Notes: generated by a model not told the origin, from the sequence alone. DNA of 64,000 bases from Amphibalanus amphitrite (GCF_019059575.1 NW_024881840.1:558001-622000); one strand, 5' to 3'. Positions 1 to 10,094 are shown, counted from the stretch's first letter. Program-made: numbers and translations.

Positions 1-1824
1 ATGTGTGCACTTTTACTTGCTGAACCTCTGTCCAAACTCTTTAACAAATCACTTCAACTAGGAAGGTTCCCCTCACTTTGGAAAAAAGCCTGTGTCACTC
101 CAATCTTCAAGCAAAAGGGATCTAGCTCAGATCCAACAAACTATCGTCCTATTAGTCTTCTTCCCAATCTCTCTAAAATTCTCGAAAAAATCGTTTTTTC
201 CAAGATATATTCTCATTTGAATGGAAACAACTTACTTTCAGAAAAACAAAGTGGATATCGTCCGGGCCATAGCACACAAATTCAGCTCTTGTATCTAACT
301 CACCAGCTATACTCTGCTCTAAACAAAAGTCAAAACTTTACAGCTATCTATCTTGACATCTCGAAATATTTTGATAAAATTTGGCATGATGGACTCCTTT
401 TAAAATGCAAAATCGAGTGCAACATTTCCGGTTCTCTGCTAGCCTGGCTTAACTCTTACCTTACAGATCGCGAACAGGTTGTTCGTGTTGGAAACAGTCT
501 ATCATCATCCCAAAAAATACTATCCGGTTGCCCCCAGGGCTCGGTGCTTGGACCTCTTCTGGCCTTAATTTACCTCAACGATCTATCAAACAAGACCAAA
601 AATGACGCTCTCTTTTACGCTGACGACACTTCACTTTACTCTTCCCATCCCCATGACAGTCAGGATCATAGACGCTCCTTGCAGAACGACCTGGACGAGA
701 TTAAACGATATGGGACTGACTGGGCCATCACCTTCAACGCTAAAAAGACACTACAACAGACATTTACAAACCGACGAGACAGCTGTCCTCCAGCACTCAC
801 ATTTGACGGGCAGGACATACCGACCGTGACAAGTCATAAACATCTCGGACTGACACTCTCGACGGACCTTCACTTTCGCGCACACATCAATAACGTCATT
901 CGGACAATTAACATTCTCCTAGGACCGATATATCCCGTGGCTAAGCTTCTTCCTAGACCAGTCTTGAACAACATTTACTCTACCTATATAACACCTCATT
1001 TCGACTATTGTGATATTGTTTACGACGGACATTTGACATCAACTGACGCCATCCGACTCCAGACGCTTCAGAACCGCTGTGCCAGACTTGTAACAGGGAC
1101 GCTTTATCGAACACCAACTACCGCATTACTTACCGAACTAGGATGGGAACGACTTGAGACAAGACGATTAATTCATAAGCTTCTATTCTTTCACAGACTT
1201 TACTTCAATCATCCTCCTCTCCCTTCATACATTAAAGACATATTGACAGAAACCAGACAAGACGCCACGGGACTTAGACTTCGCAATGCTCAATCTCTTA
1301 CTTTCCCCCCTACCAATCTCACTTCTTTCTATAGAGCCTTTTTTCCTTCGACAATAAGACTCTGGAATACTCTCCCAGACACATTGCGTAACACCTCATC
1401 CCGCTCCGCTTTTGCTCGTCAAGTCTGGCAGCGATTTGGGGCACCAGAGCCACCCACTTTCTTTTCTTTCGGCAACAAAACGCGTAACACACTACACACA
1501 CGATTGAGAGTGGGCATGACGACTCTCAAGGCACACCTGTTCAATATACAACACCCCAACACACCCAGCCCAGTATGTGCTTGCGGTTATCACGATGAGA
1601 ACACAACTCACTTCATACTCTGGTGCCCACTTTACCATACACAAAGAGTAAAACTTATAAATGCAGTTCGAATCATCACTCCAAATTTTGACAATTTTTC
1701 AGCAAAATTAAAACTTGATACCCTTCTCTTTGCAAAAGACTTAAACAAGCATCAAGGCACACAAATCACCCATCACCTTCAGACATTTATTGCAGAGACA
1801 AATCGGTTTACCAATACAACATAA
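1..1824 (+). CDS. LINE ORF2, C-terminal part: reverse transcriptase
   Basis: This 607-residue open frame is already open at the window edge, so its N-terminus, including any endonuclease, lies outside. It encodes a non-LTR retrotransposon reverse transcriptase that copies its own RNA at a nicked chromosomal site. Visible RT blocks in order are NYRPISLLP (about residue 48), LSEKQSGYRPGHST (about 79), the first catalytic aspartate in YLDISKYFDKIWHDGLL (about 118), SGCPQGSVLGPLL (about 173) and the FYADD catalytic pair (about 207). Near residue 530 a Cys/His cluster with CACG and THF..WC is typical of the C-terminus of Jockey/CR1-type LINEs. The frame is intact, so this copy is either young or was active recently. 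The superfamily assignment (CR1/Jockey group) rests on motif style only. Confidence 0.9.
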   Translation: MCALLLAEPLSKLFNKSLQLGRFPSLWKKACVTPIFKQKGSSSDPTNYRPISLLPNLSKILEKIVFSKIYSHLNGNNLLSEKQSGYRPGHSTQIQLLYLTHQLYSALNKSQNFTAIYLDISKYFDKIWHDGLLLKCKIECNISGSLLAWLNSYLTDREQVVRVGNSLSSSQKILSGCPQGSVLGPLLALIYLNDLSNKTKNDALFYADDTSLYSSHPHDSQDHRRSLQNDLDEIKRYGTDWAITFNAKKTLQQTFTNRRDSCPPALTFDGQDIPTVTSHKHLGLTLSTDLHFRAHINNVIRTINILLGPIYPVAKLLPRPVLNNIYSTYITPHFDYCDIVYDGHLTSTDAIRLQTLQNRCARLVTGTLYRTPTTALLTELGWERLETRRLIHKLLFFHRLYFNHPPLPSYIKDILTETRQDATGLRLRNAQSLTFPPTNLTSFYRAFFPSTIRLWNTLPDTLRNTSSRSAFARQVWQRFGAPEPPTFFSFGNKTRNTLHTRLRVGMTTLKAHLFNIQHPNTPSPVCACGYHDENTTHFILWCPLYHTQRVKLINAVRIITPNFDNFSAKLKLDTLLFAKDLNKHQGTQITHHLQTFIAETNRFTNTT

Positions 1825-2148
1825 CTGTTTAGTTAGTGCATTTAAGTACCATTGATATTAATGCAACACACTGCTTACATAACACTACACTACATTACAA
1901 AACACAAAACATGACACTATGACGCAAGCTGGCCCGATTGGAGTCGTCCGTCGCCTGGGGCCGGGTACTGTCTGCTTTTTTGGCTCGGCGGGTTTCGGGC
2001 GGGGTCGACGCTTTCTGATACTTTGGTTTGGTCATGTGTTCTTTGTTTAACTTAATTGGAGAGGCGCCTTTGATTTAAGCTTTTTGCTTTTGCGCCAATC
2101 CTCTATTGTTTTGTTCGTTGTTCTTGTTTACATATGGAAAAAATACAA

Positions 2149-2173
2149 TGAACTGAACTGAACTGAACTGAAC
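2149..2173 (+). repeat. (TGAAC)5 LINE tail
   Basis: Five perfect pentamers end the LINE 3'UTR exactly where LTR homology begins. Confidence 0.9.
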
Positions 2174-2285
2174 GGGTCGGGTCTGTTGCTGCAGTGTGAA
2201 TGCAGTGGGTCGGATTCTGTTACTGTTACTCCAAATACGGCAGTGTGAATACAAGCCTAAAGAAGACACGGTCTCTGACCTAACA
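2174..2285 (+). repeat. 5' LTR remnant
   Basis: This matches the last 112 bp of the 3' LTR without gaps and with one mismatch. It ends ...TAACA, followed after two bases by the primer-binding site. The rest of the LTR is displaced by the LINE. Confidence 0.88.
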
Positions 2286-2287
2286 TT

Positions 2288-2301
2288 TGGCGCGGTCAAG
2301 G
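2288..2301 (+). other. Candidate tRNA primer-binding site
   Basis: TGGCGCGGTCAAGG starts two bases after the LTR end. TGG complements the CCA end of a tRNA, as in most LTR elements. I could not assign the tRNA. Confidence 0.6.
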
Positions 2302-2803
2302 TAAGCAGAACTTACTTGCTCTTATGACATGTGATTATTATTATTATGCGTAATTCTATTAGCTAGGTATCCATAGGTGAAAGGCCATGTTCGTTTAACG
2401 ACGTGGAAACAGGTTTAGATAGCAGATATTAGAATTGGAGGCTTACAGTTTCGCAAGGGCTTACGGTTCCGACACTCTTACATTGGGTGTTAACCAAACG
2501 CTGCGGGGGTTATAGGTAGGTTTTGGCTTGAAACGTGAGTGACAATTGGGATTCGTGTTTTTTTTTGCATTCGGTTTCCGATGCAAGCCTAGATTCTTAT
2601 TAGTATTATGTAAGTGGTGAGACGGGAGTCTGTAATCGTGCTACCACATCGTAAAATAATTTTAGCCAGTTCCAAACTTAGGGGTGTTAAATACTTGTGG
2701 TTTTGAGGCCTTTTCGTTCATCGAAGCTTCTTGACCACGACTATTGACATCAGTCATACAGAAATTACAAGTTCAAACAATATCTGTAACAACTTTGGCA
2801 ACA

Positions 2804-4979
2804 ATGGATCCCAAACGGCTGGCTATGCGGGTAGCAAGCAGCCCAAAGTTCACGGGTAGTGGCCACGAAAACTGGGAAAAGTGGCTCTCACATTTTAACC
2901 CGCGCCCCACTGGGGGGGGCTATTTATAGCCCCCCTCCCGTTTTTCTGCAATAACTTCCAAACCGCTTGACGGATCGACGCCAAACTTTCAGTACCTTCG
3001 GCTGCATCAATTTGACACCTTGTGTCAAAATTTGAACTTCGTAGCTACCATAGGTCGGCCGGGAATTACGTCAGAGTGACGTCATGTTCGTCCGATTTCG
3101 ACGCAAAACATTGAACCACAGCAATCGCTCCCAAGAGCTCAGTTTTTAAGCTAGATCCAATTTCTTTGCATGAAAGAACTCAGAATTGACCGCGCTATCA
3201 AACTGCTATCTCGGATTTTCAAAATTTTGAAAATTTCGAAAATTTTATATAATAATATTCAAAATTTATATTTTTCTATTTTTTTCAAAAAGTTTTTGAT
3301 TTTTCGAAAAAACCGGAATATATGTGACAGAACGCATGATTATGACTAACTCTAGCAAGTTTTATCTAAATATCTTCAAAAATGGCCAAGTTATACGCAT
3401 TATTGCAAAAAATTCACAATTATTAATTTTTCAAATCAATTTTTCAGTACGTATTTGGCATCGTACACCAATATAAATGGCACCATCGTGTTCCTGAGCT
3501 CAAACTGCATCCAATAGACACCTTTTTTGTTGAAAAATTTCAACTTCAAAATTTGACCTTTTTTGACCTGAAAGTGACCTGACCTAAGCTAAATTCGACT
3601 CAAAATGACCTCGAATGACATAGACGACATCAAATTTGAAATCTATGGCCTAAATGGATCATAAAACATGTGTCACGTGACCGACGCATGATATAATATT
3701 TTCGTGACCTGTGATGACCTGACCCTGACCTGAAAATCAAAGTACAAGTTTGGTACCCTCAAGGTATCTAGAGCATCTGTTCACGAGTGTGGAAACCAAA
3801 AATGAGCCTGATCTGACTTGTAAGACGGCGGCCAGAGCCCAAAATGTGAACAAGCCAAAGTGCTAATAATTTTTACTTTGACCTGACCTGTGACGTCATC
3901 GGTGACCTCGAGGTCAATGAAATTAGGTTTCGCTCGACAGTTTTTCCGGGGCTATCAGACGCCGTTTGAATTTTGACGATCGGCCCAGTAGTTTCGGAGT
4001 TAGGAGGGGGGCTATGAATAGCCCCCCCCCCCCAGTAGGGCGTGTTATACACAGACCCCAGTGGGGCGCGGGTTAAGCTACGATTCCGCGATGTCGCGGA
4101 AGACGAACTCGCTACGGTTCTAGTAGACCTATTGGATGGTACAGCCCTCGATGTGTGTGCGAGGCTGGACAAAAAGGATCTGGCACACTACGACAGCATC
4201 ATAAAGGCTTTGCAGAGTAGGTTCGGGGAGGAGACAATCGCACTGCAGGCATACGCTGAGCTGAGCCAGGCGACTCAGAAGCCGGGGGAAAACGTTGAGG
4301 AATTTGGAGACAGAATTCTGGAGCTGGCGGGAAAGGCGTACCCAGGGACTACGATAAAACAAAAACAGGACAGCAGTTTAAAACAATTTATATGCGGTCT
4401 CGCTGACGGCAAACTACAGGAAAAGCTTGTCGCGAGGGATGATGTGAAGTCGCTTGAGGACGCAATCAAAGCAGTAAAAGCTATCGGACAAAGGCCGGCA
4501 TACTGGAGGCCATGCGGAATAAGACTGAGAGCGGAGTGGCCATGGCGGCACAGGGAACGCAAAGGCACTACCCCACACCCGAGGCTGCTCTTAATAAAGA
4601 GGCAGCTGCATCGATTGCCGAAATGAAAACCCAACTGGAGGGCATTCAAAAAGCAATCACGCAGCTGGAGTCCCGAGTTAACCAAGGTGCTACAAGGGAG
4701 CGTGACACCAGAGTTCAAAGAGGCTGTTTCCACTGCGGAGAGACCTCCCATTTCAAAAGACAATGTCCCCAACTCAGAAACAGGACACAGAGCAAGCAAC
4801 AGAGTGGTGATGGAGGCTTTGCGGCGGGGCAAGCACCAAGAGCACCGTTCTGTGTCGGCTGTGGGAGACATGGCCACTGGATGGCAGAGTGTTGGAGAGT
4901 TCCCTCGACTCCAGCCCAGCCGGGATTCCAGGCAGGAATCCAGGGAGGAAGGGGGGCTGAGAGACCGGGAAACGAGTAG
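2804..4979 (+). pseudogene. Retrotransposon gag, interrupted by a TTAA element
   Basis: Gag forms the particle and packages the element RNA. The first ATG is at 2804. The frame runs to 2898, is split by the element at 2895-4076, and resumes at 4077 in the same reading frame if one TTAA is counted. The middle part (LDGTALDVCARLDKKD..., GLADGKLQEKL) looks like a retrotransposon capsid. Near 4480-4505 the frame moves by one base. The final part (from about 4512) contains a predicted helical stretch and two CX2CX4HX4C zinc knuckles, starting CFHC and CVGC, before a TAG at 4977. The stop lies just after a -1 slippery heptamer, so Gag-Pol would be made by frameshifting. The copy cannot make an intact Gag as it stands. 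Confidence 0.85.
2895..4076. mobile_element. TTAA element, family A, inside gag
   Basis: TTAA is found on both sides (2895-2898 and 4073-4076). The ends are perfect 17-bp inverted repeats, CCCGCGCCCCACTGGGG. The left end carries the terminal word once and the right end twice, separated by a spacer with GTATAACACG. Subterminal G-tract/C-tract hairpins lie at about 2911-2939 and 4006-4033. The body has TGACCT/AGGTCA repeats and TGACGTCA and no credible ORF. Sister copies: 14777-15950 (inverted) and 50135-52205. Confidence 0.93.
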
Positions 4980-5008
4980 AGGCTGGTGCCAGGGGGCAGG
5001 CACCAGCC
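4967..5008 (+). promoter_or_regulatory. -1 ribosomal frameshift signal, gag to pol
   Basis: The heptamer GGGAAAC (4967-4973) is in the right phase for the gag frame (G GGA AAC). After a 7-nt spacer that holds the gag stop codon there is a perfect 10-bp stem: GGCTGGTGCC at 4981-4990 pairs with GGCACCAGCC at 4999-5008, with an 8-nt loop. Slipping back one base at 4973 enters the pol frame, which is open from there through the protease. Heptamer, spacer length and stem all match the standard -1 frameshift design. Confidence 0.88.
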
Positions 5009-6898
5009 AAAGAGACAGAACGGGTCCCACAACTGAGAGCAGCAGTCATCGAGCTGGAGATAAATGGACATGTCGCGCACGCCCTGGTGGATTCAGGCGC
5101 TGACGGATCCATGATCAATGAGGAGTTCGCCCTAAAGGCGTTGGAAGGGAAAGCTTTCAGGTCTAAAGCACCTGCACGCATGACTGGGGCGGGAGGAGAG
5201 CCTCTGGCAGTAACGGGCGAGGCAGAGGTGGCGTTCCGAGTGCAGACAATGCATTTTGTACAGCCGATGGCAACTGTTCAGGGACTCGTGTACCAGGTCG
5301 TCTTGGGAAGAGACTTTTGCTGTAGGCACGGGACGGTTCTCGATGACGAAGCCGGCGTGCTCAGACTGAGAAACCAGGAAATACGGTTGCCAACATATGC
5401 AGAGATCAGCCCGAGGCGTTCCCGGGTGATGACATGTCGAACACTGGTGCTGCCAGCAAGGTCAGAGGCGATCGTACACGTGGCAGTAAAACCTTTGGAC
5501 GGCAGTCGACCAGACAAGGGAAGGACATGGCAGGGAGTCTTGGAGCCAGCCAGGGGCACTGGTTCTCAGGAATGGCTAGTGCCAAGGGTGGTGGCAGCGG
5601 TGGCAGAAGACGAGACAATGCCGGTGAAAGTCCTTAATGTGGGGTCAGATGAAGTCACGATCCCCGCACAGACAGATCTGGGCACTTTTTACACGATTCA
5701 GGAGGACGGTGAAGGGCTGTATGAGGTATTCGATCAGGACGATGCCGAACATCAAACTCAGCCAACACCTCAGACTGAAGAAATGATTGCAAAGCTCAAT
5801 ATCGAGCAGGCGGCTGTGTCAGAGGCTGGAAAAAGAGCTCTCAAGAGGTTGGTCACGGAATACATGGACGTCTTCAGCCAGAACGACAGTGACCTTGGAA
5901 GAACATCGCTACTAAAACATCGAATCCCCACCGGCGACGCGCAGCCAATCCGACAGCGTCCGAGACGTATTCCACTCAAGTTGAGGGACGAGGTAGAGGA
6001 ACAGAAAAACAAAATGCTCCGGGACGGCATCATCGAGGAGAGCTCGAGTCCCTGGTGCTCGCCTATCGTTCTGGCGAAGAAGAAGGACGGCAAGTACAGA
6101 TTTTGTGTGGACCTCAGAGCGGTGAACTCGGTGACACAGAGCCTGCCACACCCTCTACCACGAGTCGATGACGCCCTCGACAGCCTGGCAGGAGCTCGTT
6201 ATTTCACGACCCTGGACATGGCGTCGGGATATTGGCAAGTGGAGTTGGAGGAGGAAGACCGAGAGAAGACCGCCTTCAGCAAAGGAAAGGGGCTCCACCA
6301 CTTCAAAACGATGGCATTCGGCTTGAAGAACGCGGGACCTACTTTCCAGCGACTGATGGAGCTGGTGCTGGCTGGCATTGACTCAAAGAGTTGCTTGGTA
6401 TACATAGACGATATCATTGTCTTCGGGAAAACCGAGCAGTCGCATCTGAAAACTCTGGAGGAAGTCCTGGGAAAGATCCGAAAGGCAGGCATGAAGCTAA
6501 AACCGGCTAAATGTTCTCTCGCGAGAGACAAAGTGCTCTTCCTCGGGCACACAGTCGGGAGAGAGGGCATCCAACCAGACCCAGCCAACGTGGCGAGGGT
6601 GAGAGAGTGGCCAGCTACCTCAAGACCTGGGGATCTCAAAAGCTTCCTGGGCCTGAGCGGCTATTACGCAAGATTTGTCCCAGGATACTCCGATCTGGTG
6701 AAGCCGCTGCGGGAAGCCGCAGACAAGAAAGAACCACTGGTCTGGACGGAGGAGATGAGGGAAAGCTTCGGGGAGCTGAAGCGCAGGCTGACGTCGCCAC
6801 CGATCTTGTCCCTGCCGACCTTCCAGGGAACCTTCACCTTGGCCACAGACGCATCAAACACGGCGGTGGGAGCCGTGCTCACAGAAACGGTGCAGGGG
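4973..6898 (+). CDS. Pol part 1: protease, reverse transcriptase, start of RNase H
   Basis: This is read after the -1 frameshift. The aspartic protease active site is VDSGADGS near 5087. The RT includes SPWCSPIVLAKKKDGKYRFCVDLRAVN, LDMASGYWQVE, FGLKNAGPTFQRLM and the catalytic YIDD at 6401-6412, then FLGHTVGREGIQPDP and LGLSGYYARFVPGYS, all typical of Ty3/Gypsy. RNase H opens with LATDASNTAVGAVL. At the G-run 6895-6898 the frame breaks: one frame continues to a stop at 6934, while the conserved RNase H sequence continues in the next frame. This looks like a single lost G. Confidence 0.92.
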
Positions 6899-8853
6899 AG
6901 GAAAAGGTCATCGCATATGCTAGCAGGGTTTTAAGCAAAACTGAGCGGAGATGGCCGACCTATGATAAAGAGCTCTGGGCCGTGGTGTGGTCGATAAGGC
7001 ACTTCAGGCAGTACCTGGTGGCGACTCCCTTCTCGATTCTGACTGATCACAAACATCTGCAGAATTTGCCACAGTCAATCGTCGTTGAGAACGACGCAAC
7101 AGGACGGAGGGGGAGATGGGCTGTAGAGCTCAGTTCATACGACTTTAAGGCCAGTTACAGGAAGGGCAGCAACAACGGGAATGCAGACGCCATGTCCAGA
7201 CCGGCAGCCGGGCCGCCGCCAGAAGAACAGACGAGCGAAGGAGAGAGACCGGCCCCAGAAGTCTGTCTCGTGAAGCAGGCTGAGGACGAAGACCTGGGGC
7301 TGGAGAGACTTGCTGAAGAGCAAGAGCATGACGTGATCCTCAGTGAAGTGAAGAGTTGGGTGTTGAAGGGTCAGCCTCCAGCCAAGAAGCAACTCAAGAA
7401 GCTGAACCGGCAGCTTCGCCTGCTGGCTCGATGTTTCGACCAGCTGGTCATCAAGGACGGGGTATTGGGCATCAACCGACGTCACGACGGAAACGAAGGA
7501 CTTCGAATCCTTCTGCCCAGGGTGTATCGCAACAGTATCCTGAAAATGCTTCATGACGACCCGACGGCGGGGCATTTGTGGCACACAAGGACCAGGGATA
7601 AGGTGCTGGAAAGGTTTTATTGGCCAAACGCCGATAAGGACATACAGGAGTATTGTATCAGCTGTATAGAGTGCCAACGACGACGACGTCCGACGCCGCA
7701 CATGCAGGCACCCATGAAAACTGAAGTGCAGAGTCGTCCCTATGAAAGAATCGCGATCGACATCACGGAGATGCCACTCTCTTCAAAGGGAAACAGGTAT
7801 GCACTAGTAGCCATGGACTACTTTTCAAAGTACGTACATGTCTACGCAATGCCGGATCAAACCACAGAAACGGTGGCCGATTGTCTCATGAAACTGGTCT
7901 TAGAGAAGGGGGTCCCGGAACGGCTACACTCAGACCAGGGGAGACAGTTTGAATCTGCTGTGTTCCAAGAATTATGCAAGAGGCTGGGCATTCAGAAGAC
8001 GCGAACGACTCCGTATCACCCGCAAAGCGATGGAATGGTGGAACGCTTCAACAGGACGCTTAAGGACATGCTGGCAAAATACATCCAAGCCAATGGCTCT
8101 GACTGGGATGAAAGGGTGGGAGCAGTAACTTTTGCATACAACACCTCCAAGCACTCCTCCACAGGGTACACGCCATTCTTCCTGGTCCACGGGCGTGAAG
8201 CCAGGTTGCCCGTGGACTCTCTGATGGAACGGACATCAGAGGTGGTAAGTGTGAAGAGCTACGTGGAGAACAACCTACTATATCTCTACACAGCCTTTGA
8301 AAAGGCCAGGGAAAATCAGCGGGCAGCAGCTGAGGAGATGGTGGAAAGAAGCACCGAAACACAGCGGGAACTGGTCTATCGGCCGGGACAAGAAGTTTGG
8401 ATAAGTGACCCAGCAGCCAGTGCCGGAGGTAAGAGAAAGCTGGGGATGCCCTACAAGGGACCCGGTGTTGTGATGAAGGCGATTGGTGATCAAGGACAAG
8501 AGGTGGTGTACAAGGTCCGAATGCCGGACGGAAAAGAAAGCAACGTGCACCATAACCGACTAAAACTATACGTACCACGAAAGGAGCCTGAAAATCCAAA
8601 TAGGGAGGGAAGAGTGAAGAGTGACGCAGAAAAGGTTTCGCCGAATCAGGGGTTAAGTGACCAGCCAGAAGAATTACCTAAGCAGACTAGCAAGGGAGCG
8701 CTGAGAGACGGTGCCCGGGAGAATTTCAAAGACCTATTGCTTTGGTGGGAAAGCGATGGAAAAGACAGGGAGGGACAACACGAGTTGTACAGAACACGAT
8801 CTGGGAGGCAGGTGATACCAGTTAAAAGATTTCAGGCGGGAACGCAGAAGTAG
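6896..8853 (+). CDS. Pol part 2: RNase H and integrase
   Basis: Continues Pol in a shifted frame. RNase H residues include YASRVLSKTERRWPTYDKELWAVV and LTDHKHLQ. The integrase zinc-binding HHCC region is HDDPTAGHLWHTR ... CISCIEC, near 7550-7680. The catalytic core has D (IAIDITEMP), D (HSDQGRQFES) and E (DGMVERFNRTLKDML), with normal spacing. The C-terminus has a GPY/F-like stretch (PYKGPGVV) and ends RTRSGRQVIPVKRF; no chromodomain is visible. The protein ends at TAG 8851-8853, 51 bases before the next ORF. The same open frame extends upstream of 6896 only as a shadow of the RT. Confidence 0.92.
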
Positions 8854-8904
8854 GTTGGTTCTAAGGGGACTTTATTATTAAGGACACATCTGTGATTCCC
8901 AGAT

Positions 8905-9258
8905 ATGGCGACCTCAGAGAGGATCGATGGGTTGGAGGCGAGGTGCCAGACGCTGGAGGCTCTGGTGAATCATCTCAGCGCTCGCATCGCCAGCCTGGAA
9001 CAACATCAACCATCGGTAGTGCCCCTGGATCCGGTAAGTATAAACGTCACTCCTATCGATTTGCCGAAGGAGGAGGCGACGTTTGGATCTCCGGCGGCGC
9101 CTGAAGGCCAGATGGAAGCCTCTATCGACGACCTACTCCTAGAGGCACAGCAGGTGGGGCAAGGAATCTACGACGAAGATATCCAGGATGTAATTAATTT
9201 ATACATACCAGAGACTGAGCAGCTTGAGGAGGTGTATCCTTTTTTTCAGCGAGAATAA
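8905..9258 (+). CDS. Retrotransposon ORF3 N-terminal part, coiled coil
   Basis: 117 residues from ATG 8905. The first 35 residues (ERIDGLEARCQTLEALVNHL) have heptad-like spacing of Leu/Ile/Val and probably form a coiled coil. The remainder is acidic and disordered-looking. It ends at TAA 9256, just after a T7 run (about 9230-9236) where the overlapping downstream frame takes over. The arrangement suggests one protein, coiled coil plus SGNH domain, split by a one-base shift or joined by slippage at T7. A coiled coil followed by an esterase-like domain is reminiscent of ORF1 proteins of some CR1 LINEs. Confidence 0.6.
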   Translation: MATSERIDGLEARCQTLEALVNHLSARIASLEQHQPSVVPLDPVSINVTPIDLPKEEATFGSPAAPEGQMEASIDDLLLEAQQVGQGIYDEDIQDVINLYIPETEQLEEVYPFFQRE

Positions 9259-9976
9259 CGTTCTCGTAGGGCAGGGGAGCGACGTGACGGCTACGGCAAC
9301 GGCGACTTCTCCTCCGGTGACGCCGTCGCCGAAAACTTTCCCCGTACCTGTCGCCAACGACGAGTATATGCCCCCGGAGAGCGTGAGATCCTGTCATGGT
9401 AAGATGCTGCACGTAGTAATTGGCGACAGTATCGCAGTGTATATAACCCTCCCGGTACCCCAGGGGCACGAGGTTTTGAACCTGGCGGTGAGAGGCAACA
9501 CCTGGAGAAAGGAAAGAACGATGATCGACCAGCACCTGGACGAATGGAAACACGAAGCAGCCAAGGAGGGTTACCGGCTGGGGAAGGTTTTCGTTTGGCT
9601 GGGGGGAAATGATGTGTATGGGAGGCCGGGGGAGGCACGAAAGGAAAACTGGATTGACGCGATGATCACCGTACTGAATAAACTGCGTGACCAACGTGTC
9701 GTGCTGGCAGGTCCAACGCCCAGACTCTGGGCCGACGCTGAGAAAAGGTATGAAGAGACGGCTGCCTTCCATGCCGACGGGACACTGAAGAACGCGGCAG
9801 AAGAGGCCGGCTACCAGTTCGTCCCATACGTCGGTCGAGCGCTTTCCTGCATGCGCAAGAAACAGCACGTGCTAAAATCAGATGTGGCCCGTCGCTGGTT
9901 CGGCAGGGACGGCACCCATTTGAGCAGGGAAGGATATACAAAGGTAGAGAGGAAGCTGAAGGATGTGTTGATGTAA
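9224..9976 (+). CDS. SGNH/GDSL-hydrolase-like domain protein in a Ty3-type element
   Basis: The frame is open from 9224 without an ATG; the first in-frame ATG is 9368. Three SGNH signatures appear in order: block I VIGDSI (GDS codons 9422-9430) with the nucleophile serine, block III VWLGGNDV with the Gly/Asn pair near 9600, and block V DGTHLSREGY near 9910 with the Asp-x-x-His pair. SGNH proteins are esterases or lipases; the substrate here is unknown. It lies between integrase and the 3' LTR, where env sits in retroviruses. Esterase domains are known in ORF1 of CR1-type LINEs, but I know of no standard Ty3/Gypsy lineage with one. The frame is intact to the stop, which fits recent function. 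Confidence 0.78.
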   Translation: MRRCILFFSENNVLVGQGSDVTATATATSPPVTPSPKTFPVPVANDEYMPPESVRSCHGKMLHVVIGDSIAVYITLPVPQGHEVLNLAVRGNTWRKERTMIDQHLDEWKHEAAKEGYRLGKVFVWLGGNDVYGRPGEARKENWIDAMITVLNKLRDQRVVLAGPTPRLWADAEKRYEETAAFHADGTLKNAAEEAGYQFVPYVGRALSCMRKKQHVLKSDVARRWFGRDGTHLSREGYTKVERKLKDVLM

Positions 9977-10027
9977 GCGTGAACAGGTGAACATGTCTTG
10001 TGGGAGGTGTGTCGTCTGGATTTGGGA

Positions 10028-10094
10028 TTTCTCGAGGTAACCGTTCGATGCACTCGATCTCCGAGGCGCTCGATTAAGCGGTTACCTCGAGAAA
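10028..10094. repeat. 16-bp perfect inverted repeat in LTR U3
   Basis: TTTCTCGAGGTAACCG (10028-10043) has its exact reverse complement at 10079-10094, with a 35-base loop. Confidence 0.85.

Larger units (their letters stand above)
1..2173 (+). mobile_element. 3' part of a CR1/Jockey-like LINE
   Basis: The RT frame is followed by about 325 bp of 3'UTR and the short tandem tail (TGAAC)5, a usual way for such LINEs to end instead of poly(A). Directly after the tail comes sequence matching the inside of the Ty3-type 3' LTR at 10398 onward. The simplest reading is that the LINE inserted into the 5' LTR, whose left part then lies outside the window. The LINE target-site duplication cannot be seen for the same reason. 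Confidence 0.85.

Noticed and set aside
2744-2803. Longer start for gag upstream of ATG 2804
   Set aside because: The open frame begins at a non-ATG codon. ATG 2804 is the first real start.
4275-5181. Several long minus-strand frames opposite gag and pol
   Set aside because: Shadows of the coding strand in GC-rich codons, with no recognisable protein.
6511-6895. Open frame overlapping RT upstream of the RNase H shift
   Set aside because: It is a shadow of the RT frame. Conserved protein begins only after the shift near 6895.
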